This document shows positions 8,594-18,750 of a stretch of DNA of 64,000 nucleotides, in pieces; the stretch's first letter is position 1; every line of letters starts with the position of its first letter. The stretch comes from Pseudovibrio exalbescens. GTDB taxonomy: Bacteria > Pseudomonadota > Alphaproteobacteria > Rhizobiales > Stappiaceae. A program made the translations under genes and the position numbers. A model generated the notes under the pieces. That model saw only the letters and a program-made list of their open reading frames with translations. It was not told where the DNA came from and searched no databases. The stretch lies in NCBI RefSeq assembly GCF_028737195.1, contig NZ_JAQZAJ010000002.1, positions 434,001-498,000 of the forward strand, read 5' to 3'.

Positions 8594-10467
8594 TGATGGA
8601 CCCAATCTTCTTTGACCGACGTCAGTTTCTTATGTTTGGGGCCGCTGCAGCGGCCTCTGCCATAGTGCCAACAGGTGTCCTTGCGCGCCGCGGACCGATC
8701 ACCAATCACGGCCTCTCCTACTTTGGCGAGCTGAAGTATCCCGAAGGCTTTGAGGCTTTTGACTACGTCAACCCGAATGCGCCCAAGGGCGGGCGCATTG
8801 TCATGACCGCCAGCAACTGGTTCTATAACCAGAATCCGCAAACCTTTAATAGTTTCAACAGTTTCATTCTGAAAGGCGATGCGCCGCCACGGATGGAGCT
8901 GTGCTTTGACAGCTTGATGGTCCGGGCGTGGGACGAGCCGGATTCGATCTATGGTTTGGTAGCCAAGAGTGTCGATGTTTCTGAGGACGGGAACACGCTG
9001 AATTTTAGCCTTCGTCCAGAAGCGCGGTTCCACGACGGTTCGCACCTCACTGCCGAAGACGTGGCTTTTTCCTTGATGACCTTGAAGGAGCAGGGCCATC
9101 CGCAGATCCGGCAGGTCATTGCCGACATGGTGGATGCTGTTGCGCTGGCACCGGATCGGGTTGAGGTGAGACTGGCGGGCGGGCACAGTCGGTTGCTGCC
9201 CCTAACGATTGCCACGCTGCCACTGTTTTCAAAGACCTATTACACGACCTATCGGTTCGACCAGACAACGCTCACGCCGCCGCTATCTTCGGGCCCATAC
9301 AAGGTTGGCCGTCACGAGATTGGGCGTTTCGTTGAGTATGTGGCCGTTGAGGAATACTGGGCGAAAGACCTGCCAGTGATGCGCGGTCATAACAACTTTC
9401 ATGTCATCCGCATGGATTTTTACCGAGAGCGTCAGGCCGCGTTTGAGGCCTTCAAGAAAGGTGTGGTCACCTATCGGGAAGAGTTTACCGCGCGCAGGTG
9501 GGCAACAGAGTACAACTTTCCGGCCATTGAGGAGGGCCGTGTTTCCAAGCGGATCTTCCCAAACAATTTGCCTTCCGGAGCGCAAGGATGGTTCATCAAC
9601 ACGCGCCGTGAGAAGTTCAAGGATCCTCTGATCCGAAGAGCGATCGGCATGTGTTTTGACTTCGAATGGACCAACACGGCGCTGTTTTTTGACCTTTACA
9701 CCCGCACGAACTCCTTCTTGGAGAATTCGCCAATGAAGGCAACCGGCTTGCCAAGCGAAGCTGAACTGGCGTTGCTGGAGCCTTATCGCGATCAATTGCC
9801 GGAAGAGGTGTTCGGTGAAGCGGTGGTCGCGCCTGTTTCCAATGGGTCGGGTCAGGATCGAAAACTGCTGCGCGAGGCGCAACGCCTTCTGTTGCAAGCA
9901 GGCTGCGAGATGCGGGATCGCGTCTTGCATATGCCAAGCGGCGAGCCGCTGACTTTTGAGGTCTTGTCGAATTCATCCAGTTTCGAGGGCGTGGTGCTGG
10001 CGTACATCAAGAATCTTCGCCTGCTGGGTATTGAAGCGACCTTCCGAGTGGTAGATCCGGCGCAGTTCCAGTCGCGTTCGAACGATTTTGATTTCGACCT
10101 TTGCGGGCGCCGGTTTGGATTGACGCCAACGTTGGGCGAAGGGGCGCGCCAGCTTTGGGGCTCTGATGCAGCGGACACGCCGGGCAGTTACAACATGGCA
10201 GGCATCAAGGATCCCGTGGTGGATGCCTTGATAGAGAACATTATCAACGCTGAAACCCGTGAGCAAATGAACACTGCGGCCAGAGCGTTGGACCGCGTGT
10301 TGCGGGTTGGTTACTACTGGGTGCCTCAATGGTACAAGCCAACGCATACAGTAGCCATTTGGGACATGTTCGGCATGCCTGAAAAAAAGCCAGACTATTG
10401 GTTACCGGTTGAAACGACCTGGTGGGTAGATCTGGAAAAAGCAGTCCGTATTGGCAAGGTGGACTAA
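8590..10467 (+). CDS. yejA: ABC transporter substrate-binding protein, family 5 (YejA type), Tat-exported
   Basis: The second binding protein of the operon has 625 residues counted from the GTG at 8590; ATG codons at 8593 and 8596 are equally possible starts. The N-terminus DRRQFLMFGAAAAASAIVPT carries a twin-arginine motif, so export is probably by Tat in a folded state, unlike its neighbour. The mature part repeats the same landmarks as the first protein (GELKYPEGFEAFDYVNPNAP, DGSHLTAEDVAFS, LWGSDAADTPGSYN). The start overlaps the preceding stop by four bases, which indicates translational coupling. It may bind a different peptide class from the first copy and share the same permease. Confidence 0.88.
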   Translation: MMMDPIFFDRRQFLMFGAAAAASAIVPTGVLARRGPITNHGLSYFGELKYPEGFEAFDYVNPNAPKGGRIVMTASNWFYNQNPQTFNSFNSFILKGDAPPRMELCFDSLMVRAWDEPDSIYGLVAKSVDVSEDGNTLNFSLRPEARFHDGSHLTAEDVAFSLMTLKEQGHPQIRQVIADMVDAVALAPDRVEVRLAGGHSRLLPLTIATLPLFSKTYYTTYRFDQTTLTPPLSSGPYKVGRHEIGRFVEYVAVEEYWAKDLPVMRGHNNFHVIRMDFYRERQAAFEAFKKGVVTYREEFTARRWATEYNFPAIEEGRVSKRIFPNNLPSGAQGWFINTRREKFKDPLIRRAIGMCFDFEWTNTALFFDLYTRTNSFLENSPMKATGLPSEAELALLEPYRDQLPEEVFGEAVVAPVSNGSGQDRKLLREAQRLLLQAGCEMRDRVLHMPSGEPLTFEVLSNSSSFEGVVLAYIKNLRLLGIEATFRVVDPAQFQSRSNDFDFDLCGRRFGLTPTLGEGARQLWGSDAADTPGSYNMAGIKDPVVDALIENIINAETREQMNTAARALDRVLRVGYYWVPQWYKPTHTVAIWDMFGMPEKKPDYWLPVETTWWVDLEKAVRIGKVD

Positions 10468-10482
10468 GGAAAAGAAACGATA

Positions 10483-11586
10483 ATGGGCGCTTATATTCTG
10501 CGTCGATTGCTTTTGATGGTCCCGACTCTGATCGGCATCATGGCAATCAACTTTGTTATTATTCAGTTTGCTCCGGGCGGGCCTGTTGAACAGGTCATCG
10601 CTCAGCTTCAGGGCAATGATGTGTCTGCAACAGCGCGCATCTCCGGTGGTGGCGGAGATATGGGCGCGGCTTCCGGCGTGGCTGCCGGGGAAGGCGTCAA
10701 TTCCAAGTATCGCGGCGCACAAGGCCTCGATCCGGAGTTCATCAAGGAGCTTGAAGCTCAGTTCGGTTTTGACAAGCCGCCGCTTGAGCGTTTTGGCACG
10801 ATGATCTGGGACTACATGCGGTTTGATTTCGGGGAGAGTTACTTCCGTGACATCGCGGTGGTGGACCTTATCGTCGAGAAGCTGCCGGTATCGATCTCCT
10901 TGGGGCTCTGGATGACACTGTTGTCCTATTCAATCTCCATCCCGCTCGGTATTCGCAAGGCTGTGAAAGATGGGACGTCGTTTGATGTCTGGACGTCCGG
11001 CGTGATCATTGTGGGCTACGCAATTCCCGGCTTTTTGTTTGCTGTTCTATTGATCGTCTTGTTTGCGGGCGGGTCGTTTCTGGACTGGTTTCCGCTGCGT
11101 GGTCTGACCTCGGAAGGCTGGGCCAACATGTCGTGGCCGGAGCGCATCCTGGACTACTTCTGGCACTTGGCGCTGCCGTTGACGGCCATGGCACTCTCCG
11201 CTTTTGCCACCACGACCCTTTTGACCAAGAACTCTTTCCTTGATGAAATTCGGAAACAGTATGTGCAAACAGCGCGCGCGAAGGGCCTGACAGAGCGCAA
11301 GGTGCTTTACGGTCACGTGTTCCGCAATGCCATGTTGATCGTCGTGGCTGGCTTTCCGGGAGCGTTCATTTCGGCGTTTTTCGCTGGCTCTCTGTTGATT
11401 GAAACCATCTTCTCACTCGATGGACTTGGCCTTTTGGGTTTTGAATCCATCATCAATCGCGATTACGCCGTGGTCTTTGCAACACTCTACATTTTCTCGC
11501 TTATGGGGTTGCTGGTAAACCTTATTTCTGACCTGACCTACACCTGGATCGATCCGCGGATCGATTTCGAAAGCCGGGAGGTCTGA
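10483..11586 (+). CDS. yejB: Yej-type peptide ABC transporter permease
   Basis: The 367-residue inner-membrane permease has about six helices and the binding-protein-dependent transport (BPD_transp_1) domain. The N-terminus ([23 protein letters not shown]) is the usual first helix of DppB/OppB-like permeases. A long periplasmic insert rich in glycine (around residues 40-80, [13 protein letters not shown]) distinguishes YejB from OppB. The EAA loop that docks the ATPase reads [10 protein letters not shown] near residue 263. It lies 15 bases after the second binding protein and pairs with the next permease. Confidence 0.93.
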   Translation: MGAYILRRLLLMVPTLIGIMAINFVIIQFAPGGPVEQVIAQLQGNDVSATARISGGGGDMGAASGVAAGEGVNSKYRGAQGLDPEFIKELEAQFGFDKPPLERFGTMIWDYMRFDFGESYFRDIAVVDLIVEKLPVSISLGLWMTLLSYSISIPLGIRKAVKDGTSFDVWTSGVIIVGYAIPGFLFAVLLIVLFAGGSFLDWFPLRGLTSEGWANMSWPERILDYFWHLALPLTAMALSAFATTTLLTKNSFLDEIRKQYVQTARAKGLTERKVLYGHVFRNAMLIVVAGFPGAFISAFFAGSLLIETIFSLDGLGLLGFESIINRDYAVVFATLYIFSLMGLLVNLISDLTYTWIDPRIDFESREV

Positions 11587-11593
11587 TCAGCTC

Positions 11594-12775
11594 ATGGATA
11601 CAAAACTTGAAAACCGGCTTGAAAAGCAAGGTTATGAAGACATCGCGCCGCTGGCAGAGCAGACACTGCCTCCGCCGCGCAAAGGCCTGTCGCCCATCAA
11701 CAAGCGGCGGCTTGAGAACTTCAAGAAGAACAAGCGCGGCTACTGGTCCTTCTGGATTTTCGCAGTGCTGTTCGTTCTCACGCTGTTTGCTGAGTTCCTT
11801 GCCAACGACAAGCCAATCCTCGTCTCCTACAAGGGAGAGCTGCTTGCGCCCATCTTTGTTGAATATCCGGAGGAGAAGTTCGGCGGCTTTCTTGCTGTCA
11901 CCGACTACCGCGATCCGTTCATCCAAGAGGAGATCGAGGCAAATGGCTGGATGCTTTGGCCGCTGATCCGCTATTCATACAGAACGGTCAACAACGACAT
12001 TCCGGTACCAGCACCGGCTCCTCCTTCGTGGATGATGGACAAGCAGGAGCGTTGCTCTCGGTATCCGCTCGGGGTGGACGATCCAAACTGTGTCTCTGGA
12101 AACTTCAACTGGCTGGGAACAGACGATCAGGGGCGCGATGTGGTCGCCCGCCTGATTTATGGCTTCCGCATCTCCGTTCTTTTTGGACTTGCGCTAACAA
12201 TAGCCTCCTCAGTGATAGGCGTGGCTGCGGGTGCGGTCCAGGGCTACTACGGCGGCTGGGTTGATCTGGGTTTCCAACGCTTCATTGAAATCTGGACGGC
12301 CATCCCAACGCTCTACCTGATCCTGATTGTGTCTTCGGTGCTGACGCCGGGGTTCTGGGTGCTCTTCACCATTTTGCTGGCGTTCTCCTGGGTCGCCTTG
12401 GTGGGAGTGGTGCGTGCGGAGTTCTTGCGCGGGCGAAACTTCGAGTACATTTCCGCAGCTCGGGCATTGGGCGTTTCCAACCCGGTGATCATGTGGCGCC
12501 ACTTGCTGCCGAACGCCATGGTGGCAACGCTCACATTCATGCCGTTCATCCTGAATGGATCCATCTCCACGCTCACGGCGTTGGACTTCCTCGGGTTCGG
12601 CTTGCCTCCGGGCTCAGCATCGCTGGGTGAGATGCTCGCGCAGGGCAAGAACAATCTTCAGGCCCCATGGCTTGGCATCACCGGTTTTATGGTGCTTTCG
12701 GTCATGTTGTCTCTCTTGATCTTCATTGGGGAAGCGGTGCGTGACGCGTTCGATCCCCGCAAGAGCTATCAGTAG
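11594..12775 (+). CDS. yejE: Yej-type peptide ABC transporter permease, second subunit
   Basis: The 393-residue partner of YejB has an N-terminal cytoplasmic tail of about 45 residues (PPPRKGLSPINKRRLENFKK), then a first helix, a large periplasmic loop with two cysteines (about 155-170, CSRYPLGVDDPNC) and the core permease domain. GTDDQGRDVVARLIYGFRIS is the DppC/OppC-family landmark, and the ATPase-docking loop is YISAARALGVSN. It begins seven bases after yejB. Confidence 0.93.
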   Translation: MDTKLENRLEKQGYEDIAPLAEQTLPPPRKGLSPINKRRLENFKKNKRGYWSFWIFAVLFVLTLFAEFLANDKPILVSYKGELLAPIFVEYPEEKFGGFLAVTDYRDPFIQEEIEANGWMLWPLIRYSYRTVNNDIPVPAPAPPSWMMDKQERCSRYPLGVDDPNCVSGNFNWLGTDDQGRDVVARLIYGFRISVLFGLALTIASSVIGVAAGAVQGYYGGWVDLGFQRFIEIWTAIPTLYLILIVSSVLTPGFWVLFTILLAFSWVALVGVVRAEFLRGRNFEYISAARALGVSNPVIMWRHLLPNAMVATLTFMPFILNGSISTLTALDFLGFGLPPGSASLGEMLAQGKNNLQAPWLGITGFMVLSVMLSLLIFIGEAVRDAFDPRKSYQ

Positions 12776-12786
12776 GAGGCAACAAG

Positions 12787-14424
12787 ATGAGCGAACGCAA
12801 AGTTCCCCTTCTCCAAGTGAAGGATCTCTCTGTTGCCTTCACACAAGGCGGCAACACGTCAACAGCGGTGGATCAGATTTCGTTTTCCATCGACAAGGGA
12901 GAGACGGTCGCGCTGGTGGGTGAAAGTGGTTCCGGAAAGTCCGTTTCTGCCCTTTCCGTGCTAAAGCTGCTGCCCTATCCCGCGGCCAGCCATCCAACTG
13001 GTGAAATCCTTTTCGAAGGAGAGGATATGCTCACCGCCGATGAGAACGCGGTGCGCAAAGTGCGCGGCAATCGTATCTCCATGATCTTTCAGGAGCCGAT
13101 GACCTCCCTGAACCCGTTGCATACGGTTGAGCGGCAGGTGGCGGAAATCCTGAAAATTCATAGGGGCCTCAGCGACACGGCCGCCCGCAAGCGGGTGCTT
13201 GAACTGCTGGATCAAGTAGGCATCCCAGATCCCGAAACGCGTCTTCAGAGTTATCCGCATCAGCTTTCAGGCGGTCAGCGCCAACGTGTGATGATCGCAA
13301 TGGCCCTTGCCAATGAACCTGATCTTCTTATTGCGGATGAGCCAACAACCGCGCTTGATGTGACAGTGCAGGCGCAGATCCTGAAACTCTTGAAGGAGTT
13401 GCAGCAACGCACGGGCATGGCAATGTTGTTCATCACCCACGATCTGGGCATCGTGCGCAAGATTTCTGATCGCGTCTGTGTGATGACTGCTGGCAAGATC
13501 GTGGAAGCCGGTGACGTAAAGCAGATTTTTGAGGCACCGCAACACGACTACACCCGCCACCTCTTGGCTGCCGAGCCAAAGGGTGAGCCGCCCAAGACCA
13601 ATGACAGCAAGCCAAAGATAATTGAAACCAGAGACTTAAAGGTTTGGTTTCCAATCAAGCGCGGCTTTTTGCGTCGGACCGTAGACCATGTAAAGGCAGT
13701 GAACGGCATTGATGTAACGCTTCGCGAAGGCCAGACCCTCGGTATCGTTGGCGAGAGCGGGTCAGGGAAAACAACACTGGGCCTCGCTATCCTGCGGATG
13801 ATCTCCTCCAATGGCGAAATCCTGTTCAAGGGGAAGGACATCGCGCAAAACTCGTGGAAACAGATGCGTCCGCTGCGCCGCGATATGCAGATTGTGTTCC
13901 AAGACCCGTTTGGAGCGTTGTCTCCGCGTATGTCGGTGGCTGATATTGTCGGAGAAGGGCTGCAGGTTCACATGCCAACTCTGAGTGATGCCGAGCGGGA
14001 TTATAAGGTGGCTAAGGCCCTGGATGAGGTTGGCCTCGATCCAGCTAGCCGCTTCCGTTATCCTCACGAGTTCTCCGGCGGCCAACGCCAGCGCATCTCA
14101 ATAGCACGCGCCATGGTGCTGGAGCCCAAGTTCGTGATGCTGGACGAGCCAACGTCTGCGCTGGACATGAGCGTTCAGGCTCAGGTGGTCGACCTGCTGC
14201 GCGATCTGCAAAAGGCCCATGATCTGGCCTATCTGTTCATATCCCACGACCTGAAGGTGGTTCGTGCGCTGGCTAATGATGTGATTGTCATGAAGTCAGG
14301 CCAAGTCATGGAGGCCGGGTCGTCGGATCAGATCTTTGATAGTCCGCAGACCGAGTACACGAAGGCCTTGATGGCCGCTGCTTTCCGCATGGAGGCGGTC
14401 GATAGTCCTGTCCTTTCGCAGTAA
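12787..14424 (+). CDS. yejF: Yej-type peptide ABC transporter ATP-binding protein (two fused ABC domains)
   Basis: The 545-residue protein has two complete nucleotide-binding domains in tandem. Domain 1 has Walker A GESGSGKS, signature LSGGQRQR and Walker [13 protein letters not shown]. Domain 2 begins near residue 280 and repeats [17 protein letters not shown] and [12 protein letters not shown]. Each half ends with the oligopeptide-transporter C-terminal extension. YejF drives import of peptides and, in Escherichia coli, of microcin C; the substrate here is unknown. A good ribosome site (TAGGAGG) precedes the ATG. It is the last gene of the operon and is followed by a terminator. Confidence 0.95.
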   Translation: MSERKVPLLQVKDLSVAFTQGGNTSTAVDQISFSIDKGETVALVGESGSGKSVSALSVLKLLPYPAASHPTGEILFEGEDMLTADENAVRKVRGNRISMIFQEPMTSLNPLHTVERQVAEILKIHRGLSDTAARKRVLELLDQVGIPDPETRLQSYPHQLSGGQRQRVMIAMALANEPDLLIADEPTTALDVTVQAQILKLLKELQQRTGMAMLFITHDLGIVRKISDRVCVMTAGKIVEAGDVKQIFEAPQHDYTRHLLAAEPKGEPPKTNDSKPKIIETRDLKVWFPIKRGFLRRTVDHVKAVNGIDVTLREGQTLGIVGESGSGKTTLGLAILRMISSNGEILFKGKDIAQNSWKQMRPLRRDMQIVFQDPFGALSPRMSVADIVGEGLQVHMPTLSDAERDYKVAKALDEVGLDPASRFRYPHEFSGGQRQRISIARAMVLEPKFVMLDEPTSALDMSVQAQVVDLLRDLQKAHDLAYLFISHDLKVVRALANDVIVMKSGQVMEAGSSDQIFDSPQTEYTKALMAAAFRMEAVDSPVLSQ

Positions 14425-14430
14425 GTCACG

Positions 14431-14456
14431 AGGCCCGGCATCTGCCGGGCCTTTTC
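14431..14456 (+). terminator. Rho-independent terminator of the yej operon
   Basis: The perfect stem AGGCCCGGC / GCCGGGCCT around a short loop is followed by TTTT. The end of the convergent methyltransferase gene overlaps its last bases. Confidence 0.8.
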
Positions 14457-14916
14457 ATAGCCAGCGGCGGACCTGCTTTTCATAGGCCTCGAAAGCATCA
14501 CTGAACTTCTCCCGAAGTGCGCGCTCTTCCGGTTCAATCTGGAATTTGTTCATGTAGCCGACATAAGCAATGAGCCCCAAGAACGCAGCCATGCTGGAAA
14601 GATAGATGGCCCAGCCGACAAGGCCGATCAACATACCTATGTACATGGGATTGCGCGTGAACTTGTAAACGCCGGAGGTGACCAGCGTGTTCACCTTTTG
14701 AGGATTGGTTGGATCCACAGTTGTCTTTAGGCGTCTGAATTCCAGCACGCCCGCAATGCCAATGCCGAGGCCGAGCAACAGAAAAAGTGCAAAACCTGCA
14801 ACTGCAACGGGCCTTGGGAGGGGGTAACCGGGAATACCAACAGCCAAGACCCACATGAGTGCCGCGCAAAGGAGGCTCACAGCCACTGGCGGAACTTTCA
14901 TTTCCAAAAATTTCAT
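14455..14916 (-). CDS. Isoprenylcysteine carboxyl methyltransferase (ICMT)-family membrane protein
   Basis: A small integral membrane protein (about 153 residues from the ATG at 14916) with four likely helices. It carries the signature of the phospholipid/ICMT methyltransferase family near the C-terminus: a conserved run VTSGVYKFTRNPMYIG, then EPEERALREKFSDAFEAYEKQVRRWL. In bacteria these proteins are thought to methylate small or lipid-linked substrates using S-adenosylmethionine; the true substrate is unknown. An upstream TTG at 14952 would add 12 residues, but the ATG begins the family-like N-terminus MKFLEMKVPP. Confidence 0.8.
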   Translation of the reverse strand: MKFLEMKVPPVAVSLLCAALMWVLAVGIPGYPLPRPVAVAGFALFLLLGLGIGIAGVLEFRRLKTTVDPTNPQKVNTLVTSGVYKFTRNPMYIGMLIGLVGWAIYLSSMAAFLGLIAYVGYMNKFQIEPEERALREKFSDAFEAYEKQVRRWL

Positions 14917-14991
14917 GGTGAAACCAACCAAAAGAAAAGCCTGCCCCAACAATAGGAACAGGCCTTATCAAATTGCAAGGTGGAACGGTGA

Positions 14992-15897
14992 CTACTCCGC
15001 AGCAAGTGCCGTCCCAAGCCACGCTGTGATCTCTGGCATCAGCTGTTCGTCAATGAGAGCAGGGCCCTCCATGGCACTCCAAACATGGTCGGTGTCCAAA
15101 ATGATGAGCGCTTCATCGCCGTGATGGTAGTTCATCCATGCTTTGCCCGGGTAAGGCTGCGGGGCAATCACCTCATCCCGGTCACCCATTACAACCAGCA
15201 GCGGCCCGGTGTAGCCTGATATCGCTGCGGTTGGGAAGGTAGTCGCCACCTCATGATAGAAGGCTGCGTTCAACGTTGTTTCAACACCCCATGGCAACTG
15301 TGTCGTGATTGGCGTGTCAGCTGGTGATGCGAGCGCCTTTTGTATTGCCTCAGAGCCCAGAAGGCCGCCATAGGTCAGCATCGGGTGGGTGACAGGTGCA
15401 AGCAACACGACGGCATCAACCATCTCGTTCTCTTGCACGGCATGGCTGGCAACAAGCCCGCCCTGGCTCCAACCCAGAACAACGAGTTTTGAGTCCATGA
15501 ACTGGTCTTGTGACTTGATCCAGTCAATTGCTGCCGAAGCATCCGCAATCTGGCTGGAGAATGTGGTAGCGGCCCACTCACCGTCACTTTCTCCGGAACC
15601 ACGAAAGTCTATGCGAAGGCTGTTGAAGCCATTTTCAGAGAACTGGCGCGCGATGCGAGAGAATACACCTTCATCGGTGTCCTTGACTGCGAGCTCATCG
15701 CGAGAACCGGTAAAGCCATGGAGCATCAAGACGATCGGTGCGTTGTCCGCGCCCTCAGCGGTCTCGAGTGTACCAACCACTTCTTGGCCTGCGACTTCAA
15801 ACCGAACAGTTGTCTCTTCAGCTGACGCGTTCGCTGCTCCGAGAAGCGCGATCGCAGCCGCTCCGACAATTGCCTTCGAAAATAAACGCTGCACCAT
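14992..15897 (-). CDS. Secreted alpha/beta hydrolase
   Basis: The 301-residue alpha/beta-hydrolase fold protein has a cleavable Sec signal (MVQRLFSKAIVGAAAIALLGAANASA), so it probably acts in the periplasm. The oxyanion region is HGFTGSRDE, the nucleophile elbow GWSQGG and the likely catalytic histidine DTDHVW near the C-terminus, with an acid in GDRDEV. The closest functional class looks like serine aminopeptidase/esterase (Hydrolase_4), but the substrate cannot be told. The start at 15897 is supported by AGGGAG just upstream; in-frame codons further upstream would destroy the signal peptide. It lies between the methyltransferase and ftsY, all on the minus strand. Confidence 0.85.
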   Translation of the reverse strand: MVQRLFSKAIVGAAAIALLGAANASAEETTVRFEVAGQEVVGTLETAEGADNAPIVLMLHGFTGSRDELAVKDTDEGVFSRIARQFSENGFNSLRIDFRGSGESDGEWAATTFSSQIADASAAIDWIKSQDQFMDSKLVVLGWSQGGLVASHAVQENEMVDAVVLLAPVTHPMLTYGGLLGSEAIQKALASPADTPITTQLPWGVETTLNAAFYHEVATTFPTAAISGYTGPLLVVMGDRDEVIAPQPYPGKAWMNYHHGDEALIILDTDHVWSAMEGPALIDEQLMPEITAWLGTALAAE

Positions 15898-16070
15898 GGA
15901 ACTCCCTGTAGCGAATAAAGATTTTAGTTGTTTGGCAGGACGCCAAGTACAACTCCCCAGCGCTATACTAGGATGGGACCTGTTCTGCGCAAGATAGGGG
16001 AGTTGATGATACCAATAAGGATAAGGAAGGGTCGTTGTGCTGCCTGCTCTGTCTTGAAAAACAGGCCCGG

Positions 16071-17453
16071 TCACTCCGCCATGCCAGCGATCGCTTGAGC
16101 GAACTCCTTTGCAGAGAACGGCTCGAGATCATCCATGCCTTCGCCAACGCCAATAAAGTGCACCGGCAGCTTGTGTTTGGCCGAAATGGCCACAAGGATG
16201 CCGCCGCGAGCAGTGCCGTCCAGCTTTGTCATAACCAAACCTGTCACGCCAGCGACCTTGCCAAAGATCTCCACTTGATTGAGAGCGTTCTGGCCCGTTG
16301 TGGCGTCCAGTGTCAGCAAGACGGTGTGCGGCGCGTCTGGGAGCTGCTTCTTGATCACGCGGATTATCTTTTCCAGCTCATCCATCAGCTCAGAACGGTT
16401 CTGCAAGCGTCCTGCAGTGTCGATGAGAAGCACGTCCACATTGCTTTCAATGGCTTGTTTGACAGCATCAAACGCCAGACCAGCCGCATCGGCGCCTGTA
16501 TCGCGGGCGATGACCTCAGCGCCGGTGCGCTGCCCCCATACCTTGAGCTGTTCAACAGCTGCGGCGCGGAATGTATCGCCTGCCGCCAACATGACTTTTT
16601 TGCCTTCGCTGGCGAGTTTGGAAGAGAGCTTGCCGATTGTGGTGGTCTTGCCGGTGCCGTTTACCCCAACCATGAGCACAACATGTGGCTGGTGGCCTGT
16701 GGCGAGGTCCAGTGGCCGTGCAACGGGCTCGAGCACATTTTCAACTTCCTCGGCGAGGATCTCGCGCACTTCCTCTCCAGAGATTTCCTTGTTGTAACGA
16801 CCGTCGGCCAGACGCTCGGTAATTGTCATGGCCGTATCAACGCCAAGGTCGGCTTGGATGAGAATATCCTCGAGCTCCTCAAGGGTTTCTGCGTCCAGCT
16901 TCCGCTTTGTGAAGATAGAGGCGATACCCTCACTCAGCGCGTTGGATGAGCGGGAAAGTCCTGCCTTGAGGCGTTGGAACCAAGAAAGCTTGACCGGTTC
17001 TGGCGCAGCTTTTTCGTCCACGGCATCTTCTTCAACCTCAACAGTTGCCTCGTCACCTGCGGGCGCTGAAGATTCGTGAGCTGTTTCAGGTGCTTCGGCT
17101 GTGCCAGCGTTGTCAGGCTCTCCAGTGTCTTCAACACCCGAGCTTACAGATGGTTGCGAATCTGGCGACGCTTCTGCGTTTGCCTCAGAGCTAGTGTCAT
17201 CCAACACCTCGGGCGCGTCTGATGACGCTTCTTTGGCGTCATCCTGTGCCTCTGCCACAGCCTCAGCCGGAAGTTCGGTGGGTTCAGCCGCTTCGCCAGA
17301 GGGTTGCTGCTCCGTTTCTTCCAGTGCCGGACTTTCAGCTGGCTGCTCAGCCTGAGCGCTTTCCAGTGTTTCAGCAGCTTGCGTTTCAGCTGCTTTTTCT
17401 TCCGTTTTCCCACCAAACAGGCGCGAAAAGAAACCTGGCTTTTTCTCGCTCAT
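16071..17453 (-). CDS. ftsY: Signal recognition particle receptor FtsY
   Basis: SRP-receptor GTPase that docks ribosome-SRP complexes at the membrane. The 460-residue protein has an N-terminal membrane-targeting helix (MSEKKPGFFSRLFGG), an acidic, alanine/glutamate-rich A domain to about residue 160, then the NG domain. GTPase motifs are GVNGTGKTTT at 263-272, DTAGRL at about 345-350 and TKLD at about 409-412. Its RNA partner, the SRP RNA, is in the same window at 42.1 kb. It follows mtaB by 29 bases, and dapF-mtaB-ftsY is probably one transcription unit. In several relatives yciB joins this group (recalled); here yciB is 20 kb away. Confidence 0.97.
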   Translation of the reverse strand: MSEKKPGFFSRLFGGKTEEKAAETQAAETLESAQAEQPAESPALEETEQQPSGEAAEPTELPAEAVAEAQDDAKEASSDAPEVLDDTSSEANAEASPDSQPSVSSGVEDTGEPDNAGTAEAPETAHESSAPAGDEATVEVEEDAVDEKAAPEPVKLSWFQRLKAGLSRSSNALSEGIASIFTKRKLDAETLEELEDILIQADLGVDTAMTITERLADGRYNKEISGEEVREILAEEVENVLEPVARPLDLATGHQPHVVLMVGVNGTGKTTTIGKLSSKLASEGKKVMLAAGDTFRAAAVEQLKVWGQRTGAEVIARDTGADAAGLAFDAVKQAIESNVDVLLIDTAGRLQNRSELMDELEKIIRVIKKQLPDAPHTVLLTLDATTGQNALNQVEIFGKVAGVTGLVMTKLDGTARGGILVAISAKHKLPVHFIGVGEGMDDLEPFSAKEFAQAIAGMAE

Positions 17454-17481
17454 ACCCTACCGCAATCCTTAAGAAACAAAA

Positions 17482-18750
17482 TCAGAGCGGATTACCAATC
17501 ACTTCGGCAATCAGATGTCTATGGGTATGACCCGTTATCCGTGCTTTGACAAGAGATCCGGGCTCATTCGCGTTGAGTTCCACTTCTGTGAACTGTTCGG
17601 TCCGGCCAAGGCCTTCCTTCTCCAGCAAAACCAAGCGCTCTTTACCAACTTCTGACTTGAGATGGTGAAGCACAGCCTCCTCACCTTTGGCTCTCAAGCG
17701 CGAAGCTCGCTCCTTGATGAGGGCGCGGTCCAGCTGTGGCATGCGCGCCGCTGGCGTGCCGGGGCGGGGAGAAAACGGGAAAACATGCAGGTGTGTCAGC
17801 CCGCATTCCTCAACAATCCGCAGAGAGTTTTCAAACATCTCTTCGGTCTCAGTTGGGAAGCCTGCAATGATGTCGGCACCAAAGACCACGTCAGGACGCA
17901 TTTTCCGCACATCTTCGCAGAACTGGATCGTGTCTTCGCGCGAGTGACGGCGCTTCATGCGCTTCAAGATCATGTTGTCACCGGCCTGAAGAGACAGGTG
18001 GAAATGAGACATCAAGCGCTGATCAGAGGCAATCACCTCCATCAGAGCCTCATCTGCCTCAATGCTGTCAATGGACGAGAGGCGCAGGCGCTTCAGGTCA
18101 GGAACCAGCTTGAGTATCTTGGCAGAAAGCGAGCCAAGCGTTGGTGTGCCGGGAAGGTCAGCGCCGTATGAAGTGATGTCAACGCCGGTCAGAACGATTT
18201 CGCCATAGCCGTTATCGACAAGCCGCTTGATCTGGTCAATCACCACCCCCATTGGGACAGAGCGCGAGTTGCCACGGCCATATGGAATGATGCAGAAGGT
18301 GCAGCGGTGATCACAGCCATTTTGAACCTGCACAAAAGCGCGGGCGCGGCCTTCAAGGCCGTCAATCAAGTGGCCCGCCGTTTCGCGCACGCTCATGATG
18401 TCGTTGACGATGACCTTTTCGGTGTCATCGATACCAAACTGAGCGACACGGCCATAAGAGGCGCGCTGCAGTTTTTCGGTGTTTCCGAGAACAAGATCGA
18501 CTTCGCCCATCTCGGCAAATGTGTTGGTCTCTGTCTGCGCTGCACACCCGGTAACGATGATTTTGGCCTCAGGATTTTCGCGGCGGGCACGACGAATGGA
18601 CTGGCGCGCTTGACGCACAGCTTCATTGGTCACAGCACAGGTGTTAATGAGCACGGCGTCCTTGAGGCCAGCGGCTTCTGCTTCGCGCTTCATCACTTCG
18701 GACTCGTAGGCATTCAGCCGACATCCGAACGTTACTACATCAATGGTCAA
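17482..18750 (-). CDS. mtaB: tRNA t6A37 methylthiotransferase MtaB
   Basis: Radical SAM enzyme that converts t6A37 to ms2t6A37 in tRNAs reading ANN codons. The N-terminal UPF0004 domain binds one iron-sulfur cluster through Cys10, Cys38 and about Cys69. The radical SAM cluster motif CDHRCTFC occupies 146-153, and a C-terminal TRAM-like RNA-binding segment closes the 422-residue protein. The start is a TTG at 18750, overlapping the dapF stop (TTGA), which implies translational coupling; the next methionine (about residue 20) would remove the first cluster cysteine, so TTG is right. The order dapF-mtaB-ftsY is common in the Hyphomicrobiales (recalled). Confidence 0.95.
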   Translation of the reverse strand: MTIDVVTFGCRLNAYESEVMKREAEAAGLKDAVLINTCAVTNEAVRQARQSIRRARRENPEAKIIVTGCAAQTETNTFAEMGEVDLVLGNTEKLQRASYGRVAQFGIDDTEKVIVNDIMSVRETAGHLIDGLEGRARAFVQVQNGCDHRCTFCIIPYGRGNSRSVPMGVVIDQIKRLVDNGYGEIVLTGVDITSYGADLPGTPTLGSLSAKILKLVPDLKRLRLSSIDSIEADEALMEVIASDQRLMSHFHLSLQAGDNMILKRMKRRHSREDTIQFCEDVRKMRPDVVFGADIIAGFPTETEEMFENSLRIVEECGLTHLHVFPFSPRPGTPAARMPQLDRALIKERASRLRAKGEEAVLHHLKSEVGKERLVLLEKEGLGRTEQFTEVELNANEPGSLVKARITGHTHRHLIAEVIGNPL

